This document shows positions 1 through 7,930 of a DNA stretch of 64,000 bases, in pieces. The DNA is from an uncultured Flavobacteriales bacterium. GTDB taxonomy: Bacteria > Bacteroidota > Bacteroidia > Flavobacteriales > BACL11. Below the pieces are notes generated by a model, which saw only the letters and a program-made list of their open reading frames with translations, searched no databases and had not been told where the DNA came from. The stretch is taken from NCBI GenBank assembly GCA_905181635.1, contig CAJIYM010000004.1:204264-268263 (forward strand). Reading direction: 5' to 3'. Numbering within the stretch: position 1 is the stretch's first letter; each line of letters starts with the position of its first letter. Both the position numbers and the translations under genes were made by a program.

Positions 1-893
1 TTTGTTTCTGGAACATAATAAGGTATCCTACATAATTTCACCCAATCAAAATCATCATTTTCATCTAAGAAAGGAATTAAATCCTTAATATATAGTATTC
101 CTAATACAGCATCAAACTGAACTTTATATACAGGTATACGAGAAAAACCTGAAGATATAACAAGCTGAAGCACTTCTTTGAATTTTGTTTTATGTTCAAT
201 TGCTAACACATCAACTCTTGATTTCATTATTTCTTTAACATCCGTGTTTCCAAACTCAACAACAGATCTTAATATTCTTCTTTCATCTTCCTTACTTTCG
301 TGCTCAGTAATATCCAAAGCTTTAGTTATTTCCTCAAAAGAAACCTCAGTTTGTCTTTGAGCTAAGCGCTTATCAATAAAATCAGTGAATGAAACCAGTA
401 AATAACTAAGAGGAGAAAATAATTTTTGCAAAAATAATAATGGCTTTACCATATTTAACGAAAATTCTTTTGCTTTCTGATTCGCATACACCTTAGGTGT
501 AATTTCACCAAAAAGCACTAATAAAGCAGTAATAATTACAACTTGAAAAATAAATTCTAAAGAAGATCCATCAGGGAAAGTAAATGCCAATGAAGTAAGA
601 TTTGCTGAGAAGATTACAATTGCAACATTAATAAAATTATTAACTATTAAAATAGTTGCTAAAAGTTTATTTGGTTTTTTTAATAAAGTAATAATCTCAC
701 TATTTTCCTTTTCCAAGTCATCCAATTCGCTAGCACTTAAAGAAAAATAAGCAACTTCAGCACCTGAAATGAATGCAGAACAAACAATTAATAATAACAC
801 AAAAAATAAGCTACTAAGCACTTCTAGATTAAAAAAATGAAGCTCTACGAGGCTGAAAATTGATAAAAATATAGGGACGGGAATCTCTTCCAA
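1..893 (-). CDS. gldE: Gliding motility protein GldE, 3' part missing
   Basis: This inner-membrane protein belongs to the CNNM/CorC (HlyC-type) family, and its flavobacterial version GldE is needed for gliding and type IX secretion. Translating the minus strand from a TTG codon at 893 gives about 297 residues. There is a hydrophobic helix near residues 28-45, then a DUF21-type membrane region with the family motif GEITPKVYA near residue 129, then the start of a CBS pair beyond about residue 205. The gene runs off the left edge, so the transporter-associated C-terminus is not visible. It follows ssb by 15 nt in the order mutY-ssb-gldE, which from memory is conserved in flavobacteria. There is no ATG upstream in frame, so TTG is the likely start. 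The identification is firm and the exact start is less so. Confidence 0.88.
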   Translation of the reverse strand, partial: MEEIPVPIFLSIFSLVELHFFNLEVLSSLFFVLLLIVCSAFISGAEVAYFSLSASELDDLEKENSEIITLLKKPNKLLATILIVNNFINVAIVIFSANLTSLAFTFPDGSSLEFIFQVVIITALLVLFGEITPKVYANQKAKEFSLNMVKPLLFLQKLFSPLSYLLVSFTDFIDKRLAQRQTEVSFEEITKALDITEHESKEDERRILRSVVEFGNTDVKEIMKSRVDVLAIEHKTKFKEVLQLVISSGFSRIPVYKVQFDAVLGILYIKDLIPFLDENDDFDWVKLCRIPYYVPET

Positions 894-908
894 AATAGAA
901 TTATTTAA

Positions 909-1310
909 TTAAAATGGTAAGTCATCTGATTTATCATTAGAAGATGAAGAAGATAACGAAGGAGAGTCATCTTGAGATTGCCTACCACCAAGCATGGTCA
1001 TATTATCAGCCAATATTTCAGTATTATATCTTGTTTTACCATCTTTATCTTCCCACTTACTTGTTTTGATTTTTCCTTCAATATAAACACTTGCTCCTTT
1101 CTTTAAGTATTTTTCAGCCACTTCAGCCAACCCTCTCCATAAAACTATGTTGTGCCACTCAGTTTGACTCACACGCTCACCTTCCTTATTCTTGTAATTT
1201 TCTGTTGTTGCTAAGGAAAAATTTGCAACAGCAACTCCATTATCTAGATATCGTACTTCAGGATCCTTTCCTAAATTCCCCAATAATATAACTTTATTAA
1301 CTCCTGCCAT
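909..1310 (-). CDS. ssb: Single-stranded DNA-binding protein
   Basis: SSB coats single-stranded DNA during replication, recombination and repair and recruits partner proteins through its tail. The 133-residue protein has the OB-fold N-terminus starting [20 protein letters not shown], the WHNIVLW segment near residue 52, and a low-complexity Ser/Asp linker ending in the acidic tip DDLPF that partner enzymes bind. The length is normal for flavobacterial SSB. A TAnnTTTG promoter (1340-1347) lies about 29 nt upstream, so ssb is probably transcribed separately from mutY and together with gldE. Confidence 0.97.
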   Translation of the reverse strand: MAGVNKVILLGNLGKDPEVRYLDNGVAVANFSLATTENYKNKEGERVSQTEWHNIVLWRGLAEVAEKYLKKGASVYIEGKIKTSKWEDKDGKTRYNTEILADNMTMLGGRQSQDDSPSLSSSSSNDKSDDLPF

Positions 1311-1339
1311 GACTATAATTTTTTATTTAGAATCTTAAA

Positions 1340-1347
1340 CAAATATA
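1340..1347 (-). promoter_or_regulatory. Promoter -7 box of ssb-gldE (TATATTTG)
   Basis: The minus strand reads TATATTTG, an exact match to the Bacteroidota -7 consensus TAnnTTTG. It sits in the mutY-ssb gap, 29 nt before the ssb start. The function is inferred from motif and position. Confidence 0.6.
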
Positions 1348-1354
1348 TACAATT

Positions 1355-2398
1355 CTACACTAATTTTATAGTCTCAAAATATTTTTCTGTTAGTCGAGAA
1401 ACAGGAAGTTCTAATAATCTATTTTTAGAAATAAGTTCATACTCTTCCAATTCAACTCCAGTTGCTTTTATTCGCCAAAACTGAGCATGGATTTTTTGAT
1501 GAGAAAGAACATGAATGAACTCACAAGAAACGGACTTAATATTAAAAGTTGAATTTAAAAATATCTTTAGCCAATCATTAGATTTCATAACTTGCTTCTC
1601 GTCCATTTTTTTCATAAATTCTAAAAAAGGGAATTCATAAAGACCAGTCCAAATCCCTGATTTTCTTTTACCAAAAAAAATATTATCTTTTTGTTCAATT
1701 AACAAATAGTATAAAAACCTATCATTAACTTTAACCTTTTTTGATTTTACTGGTAATTGCGCAACGGAATTAGTAGAATAAGCAACACAAGAATCCTGCA
1801 AATGACAACTTGAGCAGTGAGGAGATTTTGGTTTACATATTATAGCGCCAAATTCCATAATTGCTTGATTGTAAATGGCTGCTTTTTTTTCAATAAGCAA
1901 TTCTTGTGCTAATTTCTGAAACTGCTTTTTGCCGGCTGAGATGTCAAAAGGGATACTTACACCAAAGACTCTACTTAAAACACGAATAACATTCCCGTCA
2001 ACAACAGCATAAGGCATATTGAAAGCAAATGAGGTAATAGCAGCTGCAGTATAGACGCCAACACCTTTTAACTTTAAAACCTCACTATAGTCTTTTGGAA
2101 ATTCTCCTCCAAAATTATCTACAATATATTTAGCTGTAAAATGAAGATTTCTAGCTCTAGAATAATACCCCAAACCCTGCCACATTTTTAACACCTTATC
2201 TTCAGTTGAATTAGCTAAATCCTTAATCGTAGGAAAAGCCTTTAAAAAAGCTAAGTAATAAGGTGTCCCCTGTAAAACCCTTGTCTGCTGTAGAATGATT
2301 TCTGACAACCAAATATGATAAGGATTGTTAGTGCTACGCCATGGCAAATCCCTTTTATTGCTTTGATACCAACTTACTAACTTATTTGAAAAATCCAT
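1355..2398 (-). CDS. mutY: A/G-specific adenine DNA glycosylase MutY
   Basis: MutY removes adenine mispaired with 8-oxoguanine. The 347-residue protein has the HhH-GPD core with the catalytic glutamate region SEIILQQTRV near residue 32, the hairpin LKGVGVYTAAA near 109, and the catalytic aspartate in VVDGNVIRVL near 132. The four iron-sulfur cysteines follow the C-x6-C-x2-C-x5-C pattern near residues 188-205. The C-terminal third fits the MutT-like 8-oxoG recognition domain. It diverges from the HU-family gene and lies upstream of ssb. Confidence 0.96.
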   Translation of the reverse strand: MDFSNKLVSWYQSNKRDLPWRSTNNPYHIWLSEIILQQTRVLQGTPYYLAFLKAFPTIKDLANSTEDKVLKMWQGLGYYSRARNLHFTAKYIVDNFGGEFPKDYSEVLKLKGVGVYTAAAITSFAFNMPYAVVDGNVIRVLSRVFGVSIPFDISAGKKQFQKLAQELLIEKKAAIYNQAIMEFGAIICKPKSPHCSSCHLQDSCVAYSTNSVAQLPVKSKKVKVNDRFLYYLLIEQKDNIFFGKRKSGIWTGLYEFPFLEFMKKMDEKQVMKSNDWLKIFLNSTFNIKSVSCEFIHVLSHQKIHAQFWRIKATGVELEEYELISKNRLLELPVSRLTEKYFETIKLV

Positions 2399-2471
2399 AA
2401 CTCTCTGAAAAATAAAACAATAAACTAAATAAAAAAGACAAACCCATAACTGCTGAGCTACTTTTTTTTAA

Positions 2472-2479
2472 TATATTTG
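2472..2479 (+). promoter_or_regulatory. Promoter -7 box of the HU - RNase G block (TATATTTG)
   Basis: TATATTTG matches the Bacteroidota -7 consensus and lies 44 nt upstream of the HU-family start. It probably drives the HU gene, the 29-residue basic protein and RNase G together, because no other clear box is seen before either of those genes. Confidence 0.6.
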
Positions 2480-2523
2480 CAGGCTCAAAATTAGAGAAGA
2501 ATTTAACATATAATAGAAAAAAA

Positions 2524-2808
2524 ATGACAAAAGCAGAACTTGTTAGTAAAATATCAGAAAGAACAGGAGTAGAAAAGGTAACAACTTTAGCAATTGTTGA
2601 ATCAATGATGAATGAAATTAAAGGTTCAATCTCAGCTAATGAAGCTGTCTTTTTAAGAGGTTTTGGAACATTTAAAGCCAAGAAAAGAGCTGAAAAAACA
2701 GGAAGAAATATCAAAAAAAATACAACTATAATAATCCCTGCGCACCATATACCAGCTTTTAAGCCAGCTAAAATATTTGTAGAGGAAGTAAAAAATAAAG
2801 TAAAATAA
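2524..2808 (+). CDS. HU/IHF-family DNA-binding protein
   Basis: This is a small nucleoid protein that bends DNA as a dimer. The 94 residues show the HU/IHF fold throughout: helix-rich N-terminus starting MTKAELVSKISERTG, the core RGFGTFKAKKRAEKTGRN near residues 45-62, and a C-terminal helix ending in a basic tail. The DNA-intercalating arm proline is visible in TTIIIPAHHIPAFKPA. It is followed after 26 nt by the 29-residue basic protein and then by RNase G. The HU-RNase G pairing is familiar in flavobacteria (from memory). HU and IHF subunits cannot be told apart here. Confidence 0.93.
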   Translation: MTKAELVSKISERTGVEKVTTLAIVESMMNEIKGSISANEAVFLRGFGTFKAKKRAEKTGRNIKKNTTIIIPAHHIPAFKPAKIFVEEVKNKVK

Positions 2809-2834
2809 GCTTTAAAGAGCTAAAAAAATAAATT

Positions 2835-2924
2835 ATGTCAGGAGCTAAGAAAAAGAAAAGATTAAAAATTGCTACTCACAAACGCAAGAAGCGTTCAAGA
2901 AAAAATAGACATAAAACTAAATAG
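2835..2924 (+). CDS. 29-residue very basic protein, candidate small ribosomal protein
   Basis: A short frame starts ATG-TCA-GGA and encodes 29 residues, of which well over half are Lys, Arg or His. The middle reads LKIATHKRKKRSRKNRHKTK. It sits between the HU-family gene and RNase G on the same strand, with 26 and 37 nt gaps. The composition is that of a tiny ribosomal protein, similar in style to Thx or the mS38/AURKAIP1 family. Flavobacterial ribosomes are reported to carry an extra small protein called bL38, and this gene may encode it, but I cannot confirm that from sequence. A coding call is supported by the clean frame, the co-oriented neighbours and the non-random composition. Confidence 0.75.
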   Translation: MSGAKKKKRLKIATHKRKKRSRKNRHKTK

Positions 2925-2961
2925 ATTTTAGTTTTGCACTAGTTTCTTAAACATAAAAGTC

Positions 2962-4497
2962 ATGAAATACGATCTAATTATCGATTCAAGACCTTCTGAA
3001 GTAGTGATTGCCCTTTTACGTAATGGACTTCTAATAGAACTTCATAAACAAAAGCACGATAACAATTTTTCAGTTGGAGATATTTATCTAGGAAAAGTCA
3101 GAAAGACGGTTCCTGGCCTAAATGCCTCATTTGTAAATATAGGATATGAAAAAGATGGGTTTTTACACTATCTCGATTTAGGACCACAATTTAACTCTTT
3201 CAAAAACTTTACTCGAAAAGCAATTGATAAGAAATTAAATACTGCTTCCCTTAAAAACTTTAAGAAAGAAACTAACCTTGAGAAAGATGGAAAGATTAAT
3301 GATGCTCTAAAAGGAGGCGACTTAATACTTACACAAATCTCAAAAGAACCAATATCTACTAAAGGTCCTAGGCTAACTACTGAGATTTCACTTGCTGGAA
3401 GATACATGGTTTTAATGCCTTTTTCTGATCGAGTCTCTATTTCACAAAAGATTGCAGACCCTGAAGAAAAAGCAAGATTAAAAAAATTAATCAGAAGTAT
3501 AAAACCCCATGGATTTGGAGTAATTATCCGTACAGTTGCTACTGGAAAAAAAGTAGCAGAATTAGATAGAGATTTAAAAAATCTATATAAAAAATGGCAG
3601 ATTATAAGCAAAAAACTAAAAGATGCACAACCTAACACTAAAATATTAGGAGAGCTTAATAGATCAGAGGCAATACTGAGAGATCTACTAAGTTCAAAAT
3701 TCAATAATATTCACGTAAACAGTACTGAAGTTCAGGAAGAGTTAAAAGAATATCTTTCTCGAATTTCTCCTGAACAAGAAAAGATTGTCTTATTACATAA
3801 AAAAGAAACTCCAATCTTTCAAGAATTTAATGTAACCAAGCAAATAAAAGGTGCATTTGGAAAAAATGTAACTATGAAAAAAGGAGTTTATCTTGTAATA
3901 GAACATACAGAAGCACTTCATGTAATTGATGTTAATAGTGGCAAAAAAGTTGACTCTAATAAAGATCAAGAAGCAAATGCTTTATCCGTAAACTTAGAGG
4001 CTGCAGAAGAAGTAGCAAGACAATTACGCCTAAGAGATATGGGAGGAATTATTGTTGTTGATTTCATTGATATGAAAAAAGAGAAGAACAGGAATCTCTT
4101 GACTGAAAAAATGAAGGAAGCAATGAGCACTGATAAAGCAAAACATAATATCTTACCTCCTACTCGATTTGGTTTAGTACAAATAACAAGACAAAGAGTT
4201 CGCCCTGAAATGAATATTGATACTCAAGAAAATTGCCCAATGTGCTCTGGTAATGGAAAAATTGATTCTAGTTTATTGCTAATTGATCAGATTGAAAATA
4301 AACTTCACAGTCTAAATGAATCTCATAAAGGGAACATTCACATCTCAACACACCCTTTCGTAGCAAGTTACATAAATAAAAAGGAAGGCTGGTTTTCTAC
4401 TTCCATTAGTAAGCAATGGAGCAACAAGTTTGGAAGGAAGATAGATATTACTGCTGATGAGCGTTTACACTTACTACAATATAGCGTAATAAAATAA
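2962..4497 (+). CDS. rng: Ribonuclease E/G family protein (RNase G)
   Basis: This endoribonuclease cuts single-stranded A/U-rich RNA and matures rRNA. The 511 residues match RNase G length and lack the long C-terminal scaffold of RNase E. The N-terminal S1 domain includes VGDIYLGKVRKTVPGLNASF near residue 38. The two catalytic aspartate regions are HVIDVNSGK near 315 and IIVVDFIDMKKEKNR near 357. The zinc-link motif CPMCSGNGK follows near 422. It ends 1 nt before the stop codon of the convergent MFS gene, leaving no room for a terminator between them. Confidence 0.95.
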   Translation: MKYDLIIDSRPSEVVIALLRNGLLIELHKQKHDNNFSVGDIYLGKVRKTVPGLNASFVNIGYEKDGFLHYLDLGPQFNSFKNFTRKAIDKKLNTASLKNFKKETNLEKDGKINDALKGGDLILTQISKEPISTKGPRLTTEISLAGRYMVLMPFSDRVSISQKIADPEEKARLKKLIRSIKPHGFGVIIRTVATGKKVAELDRDLKNLYKKWQIISKKLKDAQPNTKILGELNRSEAILRDLLSSKFNNIHVNSTEVQEELKEYLSRISPEQEKIVLLHKKETPIFQEFNVTKQIKGAFGKNVTMKKGVYLVIEHTEALHVIDVNSGKKVDSNKDQEANALSVNLEAAEEVARQLRLRDMGGIIVVDFIDMKKEKNRNLLTEKMKEAMSTDKAKHNILPPTRFGLVQITRQRVRPEMNIDTQENCPMCSGNGKIDSSLLLIDQIENKLHSLNESHKGNIHISTHPFVASYINKKEGWFSTSISKQWSNKFGRKIDITADERLHLLQYSVIK

Positions 4498-4498
4498 T

Positions 4499-5773
4499 TT
4501 AATTTTTTTCCGCTGATATAATTCGCTTATACCAATATAATAACGGAATAAGCGTCAGAAACATTAAAAGCACTCCAATAAAATATCCATACCTAATATT
4601 ATCATCAGTATTAAAAAAAGGTAAAGCAAAAGCACCTATCATTAACATCCTCACCGTAATATTTAAAGAACTGAAAACAGAATTAGCTCTACCTATTAGG
4701 TTATTAGGCACATGATTAAAAAGAAAAGTGGTTCTTAAAATTCTCACTCCTGAATTAGCAATGCCAAGCGTCAAATTTCCTAAAAAGAAAACCCAAAGTA
4801 CATTGTAAATTGCCATAGCGTAAAAAGCAACAGAAACGATAATCAGTAGAAAAATAATAGAAGCCACAGTAGTTAATTTATTAAATACTCTCAAGACCAA
4901 TACCCCTGAAAGTATAGCTCCAATAGAATAATAAATTTCTGCGGAAGCATACACATTACCATCCATTTTTAAAAACTGATGCACATAAGAAGGAAGCAAA
5001 ACATGTACCTCAACTAAAGTAAAAGCGAAAAGCATATATGAAAGGAATCCAAAAATAAAAATGATAGGATTTTCTTTTAAATATACAACCCCCCCCATAA
5101 GGCGGGAAAACAAAGCTCCCTTATGTACTAAACCTTTAGCAATTGGCTTGTATTTAATCATCATGAAAATAAAAATTACAAAAATATAAGTAATCGCATC
5201 CATAAGAAAAATTTCATAAATATCCCATGCAATAATATCAAATGGAAGAACGAAACTAAGTCCTGCAATTTCTAAAACATTATTTTGAGTTCCTGTAAGC
5301 AATAAAGCAGCAAAAGCACCTGCTAAAACTGAGGTAGTCTGTCCCTGTACTTCAATATAGGAATTTAATTTTCCATAATTTTTTGACTCTGTAATCTCCT
5401 GCCCAAAAGCATACAAATTAGGATAATGTATGTTGTAATTAAAAATAGTAACACCAAAAACTAGAATAACAAAAAAATCTGCTAAATAAGACATGTGAAA
5501 ACCATATAAAGCAATACTTCCAATAATTAAACCACATACAGCATTAATAATAATAAAAAGTTTTTTTCTAGAATACCTGTCAATTAAAGTGCCCGCATAC
5601 AAGCCCCAAAACAAAGTAAGGAAGGTAATTACAACATAGGAAGAGGTGAAAAATTCAGGGCGAGCAACTACCTTAACAAAATACCAAGGAATAGCAACCA
5701 TACTAATTCCCTGGGCTAAACCAGAAATAATATTTGCCAAGAATAAAAGAGTAATTGCCTGTTTGTTTTGCAT
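4499..5773 (-). CDS. MFS transporter
   Basis: This is an integral membrane transporter of the major facilitator superfamily with about 12 predicted helices. The loop after helix 2 carries GTLIDRYSRKKLF, the MFS signature-type GxxxDrxgRk motif. No substrate can be deduced. I chose the ATG at 5773 (424 residues, start MQNKQAITLLFL) over the longer frame from 5824, because a TAnnTTTG promoter box at 5779-5786 lies between the two starts and the extra 17 residues do not look like family sequence. The gene diverges from recX. Confidence 0.85.
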   Translation of the reverse strand: MQNKQAITLLFLANIISGLAQGISMVAIPWYFVKVVARPEFFTSSYVVITFLTLFWGLYAGTLIDRYSRKKLFIIINAVCGLIIGSIALYGFHMSYLADFFVILVFGVTIFNYNIHYPNLYAFGQEITESKNYGKLNSYIEVQGQTTSVLAGAFAALLLTGTQNNVLEIAGLSFVLPFDIIAWDIYEIFLMDAITYIFVIFIFMMIKYKPIAKGLVHKGALFSRLMGGVVYLKENPIIFIFGFLSYMLFAFTLVEVHVLLPSYVHQFLKMDGNVYASAEIYYSIGAILSGVLVLRVFNKLTTVASIIFLLIIVSVAFYAMAIYNVLWVFFLGNLTLGIANSGVRILRTTFLFNHVPNNLIGRANSVFSSLNITVRMLMIGAFALPFFNTDDNIRYGYFIGVLLMFLTLIPLLYWYKRIISAEKN

Positions 5774-5778
5774 GTACA

Positions 5779-5786
5779 CAAAAGTA
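5779..5786 (-). promoter_or_regulatory. Promoter -7 box of the MFS gene (TACTTTTG)
   Basis: TACTTTTG on the minus strand ends 5 nt before the chosen MFS start codon. The mRNA would be leaderless or nearly so. The box also decides the start, since a start at 5824 would lie upstream of the promoter. Confidence 0.6.
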
Positions 5787-5806
5787 ATATTTATAATCAT
5801 ATTTAA

Positions 5807-5814
5807 TACCTTTG
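5807..5814 (+). promoter_or_regulatory. Promoter -7 box of recX (TACCTTTG)
   Basis: TACCTTTG matches TAnnTTTG and ends 4 nt before the recX ATG, predicting a leaderless or nearly leaderless transcript. It is divergent from the MFS promoter 20 bp away. Confidence 0.6.
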
Positions 5815-5818
5815 AAAA

Positions 5819-6295
5819 ATGCACAATAAAAAAGTTTATGACGTCAGTATTGCTATTGAGCGCATCAAAAATTATTGTGCCTTACAAGATAGGTGTCAGT
5901 GGGAAGTATTACAAAAACTAAGTGAATGGGGATTACAACAAGCAACAAAGGATCACATTTTAGAAATATTAATTACTGATAAGTTTATTGATGAAGAACG
6001 GTTTGCCACTTCCTTTTGTAGAGGAAAATTTAGAATAAAAAATTGGGGAAGACGTAAAATAATTAATGAACTAAAGCGAAAACAGATTTCAATCATCTGT
6101 ATAAATACAGGACTAAAAGTTATTGATGAAAATGAATACAACCTTGTACTTGAGAAATTATTTTTTCAAAAAGAAAGTAGTACAAAAGATAAAAATCAAT
6201 TTATCAGAAAAACAAAAATTGCAAACTTTTTGATACAGAGAGGGTTTGAAAATAATTTGGTGTGGGACAAAATAAGAGAATTAAGCTATAAATAA
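5819..6295 (+). CDS. recX: Regulatory protein RecX
   Basis: RecX binds RecA filaments and limits recombination. The 158 residues are rich in short helices typical of the three-helix RecX repeats. ERIKNYCALQDRCQWEVLQKL near residue 13 and the segment FIDEERFATSFCRGKFRIKNWGRRKI near 57-82 match the family pattern. It begins a plus-strand run with prfB and the ArsC-like gene. The start codon is only 4 nt after a promoter box. Confidence 0.92.
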   Translation: MHNKKVYDVSIAIERIKNYCALQDRCQWEVLQKLSEWGLQQATKDHILEILITDKFIDEERFATSFCRGKFRIKNWGRRKIINELKRKQISIICINTGLKVIDENEYNLVLEKLFFQKESSTKDKNQFIRKTKIANFLIQRGFENNLVWDKIRELSYK

Positions 6296-6296
6296 T

Positions 6297-6304
6297 TACT
6301 TTTG
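6297..6304 (+). promoter_or_regulatory. Promoter -7 box of prfB (TACTTTTG)
   Basis: TACTTTTG lies 2 nt after the recX stop codon and 4 nt before the prfB ATG. It suggests that prfB has its own nearly leaderless transcript besides readthrough from recX. Confidence 0.55.
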
Positions 6305-6308
6305 ACAA

Positions 6309-7385
6309 ATGGTTGACCAAGAAAAAATAAAATCACTAAGCATAAGAAAAGATGAACTTTATAAGTTCATTAATATAACTGAGAAACAAAAAGAAGCAAA
6401 TAATCTTACCTCACTTTCTCAAGGAAATAATTTCTGGGATAATCCTAAAAAAGCACAAATCATACTCAAGAAACTAAGTATACTTAAAAACTGGCTGAAA
6501 TCATATAATTCAGTAGTTACAAATATAGATGAACTTTCTGTTTTAATTGAACTTGAAGCTGATGAAGAAGAACTTGAAATACAACTACAAAAAACAAGAT
6601 CAATAGTTGAAGAATTAGAGTTTAAAAATATGTTAAGTGCCGAAGAAGATAGTATGTCGGCAGTAATAACTATTAACCCAGGTGCAGGAGGAACCGAAGG
6701 ACAAGATTGGGCAGAAATGTTAATGAGAATGTATCTAATGTGGGGAGAGAAAAACAAGTACAAATTAAAAACCCTTGACTTACAAAAAGCAGAGCCAGTA
6801 GGTATCAAATCAGTTACCATTGAAATAGAAGGCGACTTTGCTTTTGGACACTTAAAAGGAGAAAATGGTGTCCATAGGTTGGTTCGAATTTCACCATTTG
6901 ATTCTAATGCAAAACGACACACTACCTTTGCATCAGTATTTGTTTATCCACTTGCAGATGATAGTATTGAGGTAATAATTGATCCATCAGAAATAAGCTG
7001 GGATACTTTTAGAGCAAGTGGTGCAGGAGGACAAGGGGTTAATAAAACTGAGTCTGCTGTTCGTTTAAAACATAATCCTTCAGGAATTACAATAGAAAAT
7101 TCAGAGTCTAGATCTCAGTTAGAAAATAAAGCAAAAGCAATACAACTTCTAAAATCTCAACTTTATGAACTAGAGATACGAAAAAAAGAAGAAGAAAAGA
7201 GTAAACTGGAGGGGACAAAAAAGAAAATTGAGTGGGGATCTCAAATAAGAAGTTATGTTTTGCATCCCTACAAAATGGTAAAAGATTTACGTACCAGCTA
7301 TGAGTCTTCTAATCCTGAAAAAGTATTAGATGGCGATTTGAATGCTTTTATAAAAGCATATTTAATGGAATTTGGACAGAAATAA
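6309..7385 (+). CDS. prfB: Peptide chain release factor 2
   Basis: RF2 recognises UGA and UAA stop codons and releases the finished protein. The 358 residues carry the RF2 recognition tripeptide SPF at 195-197 and the catalytic GGQ at 240-242. In many bacteria prfB needs a programmed +1 frameshift near codon 25, at a CUU-UGA site after an internal Shine-Dalgarno. Here the frame is continuous from ATG through that position (around YKFINITEK) with no stop and no G-rich element, so this autoregulation is absent. The stop codon overlaps the next start by one base (taATG). Confidence 0.97.
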   Translation: MVDQEKIKSLSIRKDELYKFINITEKQKEANNLTSLSQGNNFWDNPKKAQIILKKLSILKNWLKSYNSVVTNIDELSVLIELEADEEELEIQLQKTRSIVEELEFKNMLSAEEDSMSAVITINPGAGGTEGQDWAEMLMRMYLMWGEKNKYKLKTLDLQKAEPVGIKSVTIEIEGDFAFGHLKGENGVHRLVRISPFDSNAKRHTTFASVFVYPLADDSIEVIIDPSEISWDTFRASGAGGQGVNKTESAVRLKHNPSGITIENSESRSQLENKAKAIQLLKSQLYELEIRKKEEEKSKLEGTKKKIEWGSQIRSYVLHPYKMVKDLRTSYESSNPEKVLDGDLNAFIKAYLMEFGQK

Positions 7386-7732
7386 TGAATATAAAGATAT
7401 ACCATAATCCAACATGCAGCAAAAGCAGACAAACACTTGCTCTTCTTGAAAAAGAAATAACTGATTTTAAAATAATTGAATATTTAAAAAATCCTTTAAG
7501 TTTTGACGAAATAAAAGGGATTGTAAAAAAACTAGCTATTAAACCAATTGACCTAATACGTAAAAATGAAGAAATATGGATAAATGATTATAAAGGAAAA
7601 GAAATGAGTGATATTGAAATTATTAAAGTAATGGAAAGAAATCCTAAATTAATTGAACGACCAATTGTTATAAAAAATAAACAAGGTATTATAGGGAGAC
7701 CACCTAAAAAGGTACTAAGCTTGTTTGATTAA
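7385..7732 (+). CDS. ArsC/Spx-family thioredoxin-fold reductase (arsenate reductase-like)
   Basis: The glutaredoxin-like arsenate reductase family reduces arsenate with glutathione/glutaredoxin-type partners. The 115 residues include the active-site motif NPTCSKSRQ with Cys11 and Arg15, and the later RPIVI segment with the conserved Arg-Pro near residue 92. No arsenic genes are nearby, and the gene is coupled to prfB by a one-base overlap, so a housekeeping role of the YffB/ArsC type is as likely as arsenic resistance. Its end overlaps the convergent 49-residue gene by 4 bp. Confidence 0.88.
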   Translation: MNIKIYHNPTCSKSRQTLALLEKEITDFKIIEYLKNPLSFDEIKGIVKKLAIKPIDLIRKNEEIWINDYKGKEMSDIEIIKVMERNPKLIERPIVIKNKQGIIGRPPKKVLSLFD

Positions 7733-7878
7733 GAAGGTATTTGATCTTCTTCTAGCTTCCCTTCTTTTAACCAAACAAAAATAAAGTAAGGAATAACACT
7801 AGCAAGAAAAATAATACACCAAAAAGCCATTAAGAAAATAAATACAAATAATAAAAAGCCTAGAAATTTCATAATCAT
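7729..7878 (-). CDS. 49-residue putative membrane protein
   Basis: The minus strand holds a clean frame from ATG at 7878 to TAA. It starts MIMKFLGFLLFVFIFLMAFW, continues as one long hydrophobic stretch (about residues 4-36) and ends in a charged tail KEGKLEEDQIPS. A second ATG is two codons inside. It fills the otherwise empty gap between the ArsC-like gene and fumC and overlaps the former by 4 bp tail to tail. I do not recognise the family. The helix plus charged tail favours a real small membrane protein over chance, but no clear promoter is seen. Confidence 0.55.
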   Translation of the reverse strand: MIMKFLGFLLFVFIFLMAFWCIIFLASVIPYFIFVWLKEGKLEEDQIPS

Positions 7879-7930
7879 TAATTTTACAGCAAATTAACAA
7901 TAACAAAAAAGAATATCAAAATATTTTAAG

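Noticed and set aside
2382-2714. Minus-strand hydrophobic frame over the HU gene
   Set aside because: The HU-family protein on the plus strand is unmistakable and covers most of the frame; the hydrophobicity comes from reversed Lys codons.
2809-2823. Short AGCTTTAAAGAGCT palindrome after the HU gene as a terminator
   Set aside because: The stem is at most 4-6 bp and is followed by A residues, not T, so it would not terminate plus-strand transcription.
3168-3704. 178-residue minus-strand frame inside rng
   Set aside because: Lies wholly within RNase G and has no family features.
6419-6922. 167-residue minus-strand frame inside prfB
   Set aside because: Shadow of the RF2 coding sequence; serine-rich from reversed Glu and Asp codons.
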